Origin: Membranipora membranacea
Lineage: Eukaryota > Bryozoa > Gymnolaemata > Cheilostomatida > Membraniporidae
DNA: 64,000 nucleotides
NCBI GenBank assembly: GCA_914767715.1
Contig: OU612068.1
Location: 13,640,001-13,704,000 of the forward strand
Direction: 5' to 3'
Under the pieces are notes generated by a model that did no database searches, had not been told where the DNA came from, and was given only the letters and a program-made list of their open reading frames with translations. The stretch's first letter is position 1. Each line of letters starts with the position of its first letter. This document shows, one piece after another, positions 62,901 through 64,000 of the stretch. Position numbers and translations under genes: made by a program.

Positions 62901-63722
62901 TCAAGGGTAGTCAGTCTAGAGTTCAGACTAGCATTCAGTACACTTACAGCGTTAGTGATGTCCACAGTGCCGAGTAGATATGATTGTAGATCCAATAACC
63001 AGGAGACGCCTCTCGTCCAGTAAGTCACCAGATTCTTGAGCCATGTACGTGTATGTCCCTGATCTAGGAGTGAGGGCAGTACTACTTGTAGTAATAACAA
63101 CTCCAGAGATAACTCACTGATAGGAGCATCACTACAACAAAGTATCATCATGTGGTGACAACTAATCAAATAACAGTTATTTTAAATGAATACTGAGTTG
63201 TCTACTCTCTGAGATATTGCTTCAGAGATTGGATGACTCCAATATCTTTGTTTCATATCAGACTTGCGAAGACCGATTTTTAAGTCTATGGCTGATTACC
63301 ATTTTAACGAATCTGTTTCAAATGTTATCCCGGAGCTGAAAGATGAATATTCATCTTTAATTCAATTTTCAGTACAAGGGAATCTCATCAACTATCTCAT
63401 TCAATTTTTTTGCTACTACCAGAACAAACTTTAATATCATTGCACTGATATCTCATGTTGTATCTGGAGCCTAGCTCTTGAATTATGTTGATACAAAAGA
63501 GACAATTTGAAAATATCTCATAGAGAAAGAGTAAACATTTTGCATGTTTATTGTGGATACAAGAACTTACTTGGATAAGGCGACATGATAAGGTAGGAAT
63601 CCTGGGAAAACCACTTTGATAAATCTAATAGGTAACCAAAGCATGAGCATTACAGTCGAACCGAATATGAGCAACGAGAGGACAAATCTCCGCGTATGTC
63701 TATATACATTGATGTGTATCAT
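56911..63722 (-). CDS. MARCHF6: MARCHF6 (TEB4/Doa10) ER ubiquitin ligase, C-terminal part
   Basis: Ten exons on the minus strand: 63571-63722, 62948-63131, 62339-62545, 60811-60880, 60345-60526, 59717-59851, 59300-59389, 58402-58534, 57486-57621, 56911-56989. They sum to 1368 nt and encode the last 455 residues; the RING-CH domain and first TM helices lie beyond the right edge. MARCHF6 is a multi-pass ER membrane E3 that acts in ER-associated degradation. Diagnostic stretches: APISELSLELLLLQVVLP, LDLQSYLLG, KVHELYTAACGLYICWLTLR, MMGPQWWLRR, LYEHIKNDKYLVG and QLVNYD near the end. Several hydrophobic TM helices are evident. Exon 62339-62545 adds an Ala/Pro-rich loop (LAAAAAPQPAAQAAP) that is probably variable. 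The intron between 60880 and 62339 hosts a separate TSPO-like gene. The call is very secure from the conservation. Confidence 0.95.
61366..62010 (-). CDS. TSPO-like (TspO/MBR family) protein, intronless and nested in MARCHF6
   Basis: A single open frame of 214 codons on the minus strand. Family members are five-helix membrane proteins, mostly of the outer mitochondrial membrane, that bind porphyrins and sterols. Visible matches: AFQIIPHL near the first helix, ALIHTGVGAASYIVYQKD (second helix region), LLFDFTWRPLYFNQKNW (family pattern L.N..W..(I/L)FF......W, with Asp in place of the usual Asn), and YLFVPYPVWWFYLTTVVWYV. VVWYVR fits the loose CRAC-type V-x-Y-x-R cholesterol motif. It is longer than typical TSPO (about 160-170 aa) because of an N-terminal extension of some 20-25 residues and a C-terminal Arg-rich tail. 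A second Met at codon 14 (MALAPSKK) is an alternative start. It is intronless and on the host strand. TTTATT (AATAAA on its strand) lies at 61135-61140. Confidence 0.85.
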   Translation of the reverse strand: MKCQGHEQIGEVAMALAPSKKADVDWDALVDVAGDIVAFQIIPHLPSSTAQFLCNEEYKWYLEHVTRPFWDVFGHYMTPMFALIHTGVGAASYIVYQKDADWLTLTTPLILCGVQLLFDFTWRPLYFNQKNWSQALRQCVGSTALSAMVCRMYHQIDERAGYLFVPYPVWWFYLTTVVWYVRLANEPPEPWRRLSFGGFQILRRPTVPGGSVSD

Positions 63723-64000
63723 CTGTCAACAGAACAACATAAATTACTAATGTTAGAGCGCAATAAGCCAATTCTCCACAACCCTTTTTCACATTATTGC
63801 TTAACAAAAAGTATTCATCTGAATTGATTGAATTAGGCCATGTTTGTGTCTATCCCACAATGCAATGACAGTGTTATCAGGTTAACGATGAGATTATAAT
63901 AGCATGAATTGAATATCCTGGGAATAACAAGTTGGGTTTCCTAATGGGAATTTTGTCAATATGCCCCCTCATTGCCTCCTTTTCGGTGGTGTAATATCCA
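63723..64000 (-). other. MARCHF6 intron running off the window
   Basis: Upstream of the acceptor at 63723 (CTGTCAAC on the plus strand) no further MARCHF6 exon is visible before the edge. Confidence 0.7.

Overview
The window is animal nuclear DNA. Genes are split into many GT-AG (occasionally GC-AG) exons, the bulk sequence is AT-rich, and tRNA-derived SINE-like pieces, MITEs, foldback elements and minisatellites sit between and inside genes. The recognisable families are metazoan: a DOMON/copper type II monooxygenase of the DBH/MOXD1 family, class-C-receptor-type Venus flytrap (VFT) domains, a TTC22/IFIT-like TPR protein, the ER ubiquitin ligase MARCHF6 and a TSPO-type translocator protein. 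An invertebrate fits best, possibly an early-branching one such as a sponge; I cannot fix the species from sequence alone.

Layout. 137-5723 (+) holds a decayed DBH-like monooxygenase. 7305-18715 (+) and 25220-37701 (-) hold two copies of an unusual receptor gene, arranged tail to tail as the arms (about 12 and 13 kb) of a large inverted duplication. The roughly 5.5 kb spacer contains a further tandem copy of the receptor's last exon, a 26-bp minisatellite and a scrap of DBH-like exon. 41475-48418 (+) is the intact DBH-like gene, with 12 exons, 625 codons and all copper ligands present. 48419-52290 is repeat-rich and carries a scrap of TPR gene on the plus strand. 52291-54088 (-) is an intact two-exon TPR gene, with two large palindromes upstream of its start. 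56911-63722 (-) is the C-terminal half of MARCHF6, which runs off the right edge. An intronless TSPO-like gene lies inside one of its introns on the same strand.

The centrepiece is the receptor pair. Each copy encodes a signal peptide, two consecutive VFT ligand-binding modules, one transmembrane helix and a short tail assembled from interchangeable phase-1 mini-exons. There is no 7TM, kinase or cyclase domain. The two copies keep nearly identical ectodomains while their introns and tails have diverged. Arm-specific transposon insertions show that the duplication is real and not an assembly echo. The DBH-like oxidase and the VFT receptors are neighbours, but a shared ligand pathway is only speculation.

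Exon boundaries were derived by hand from splice signals, reading phase and comparison between paralogous copies. Summed exon lengths give open frames in every gene called intact.
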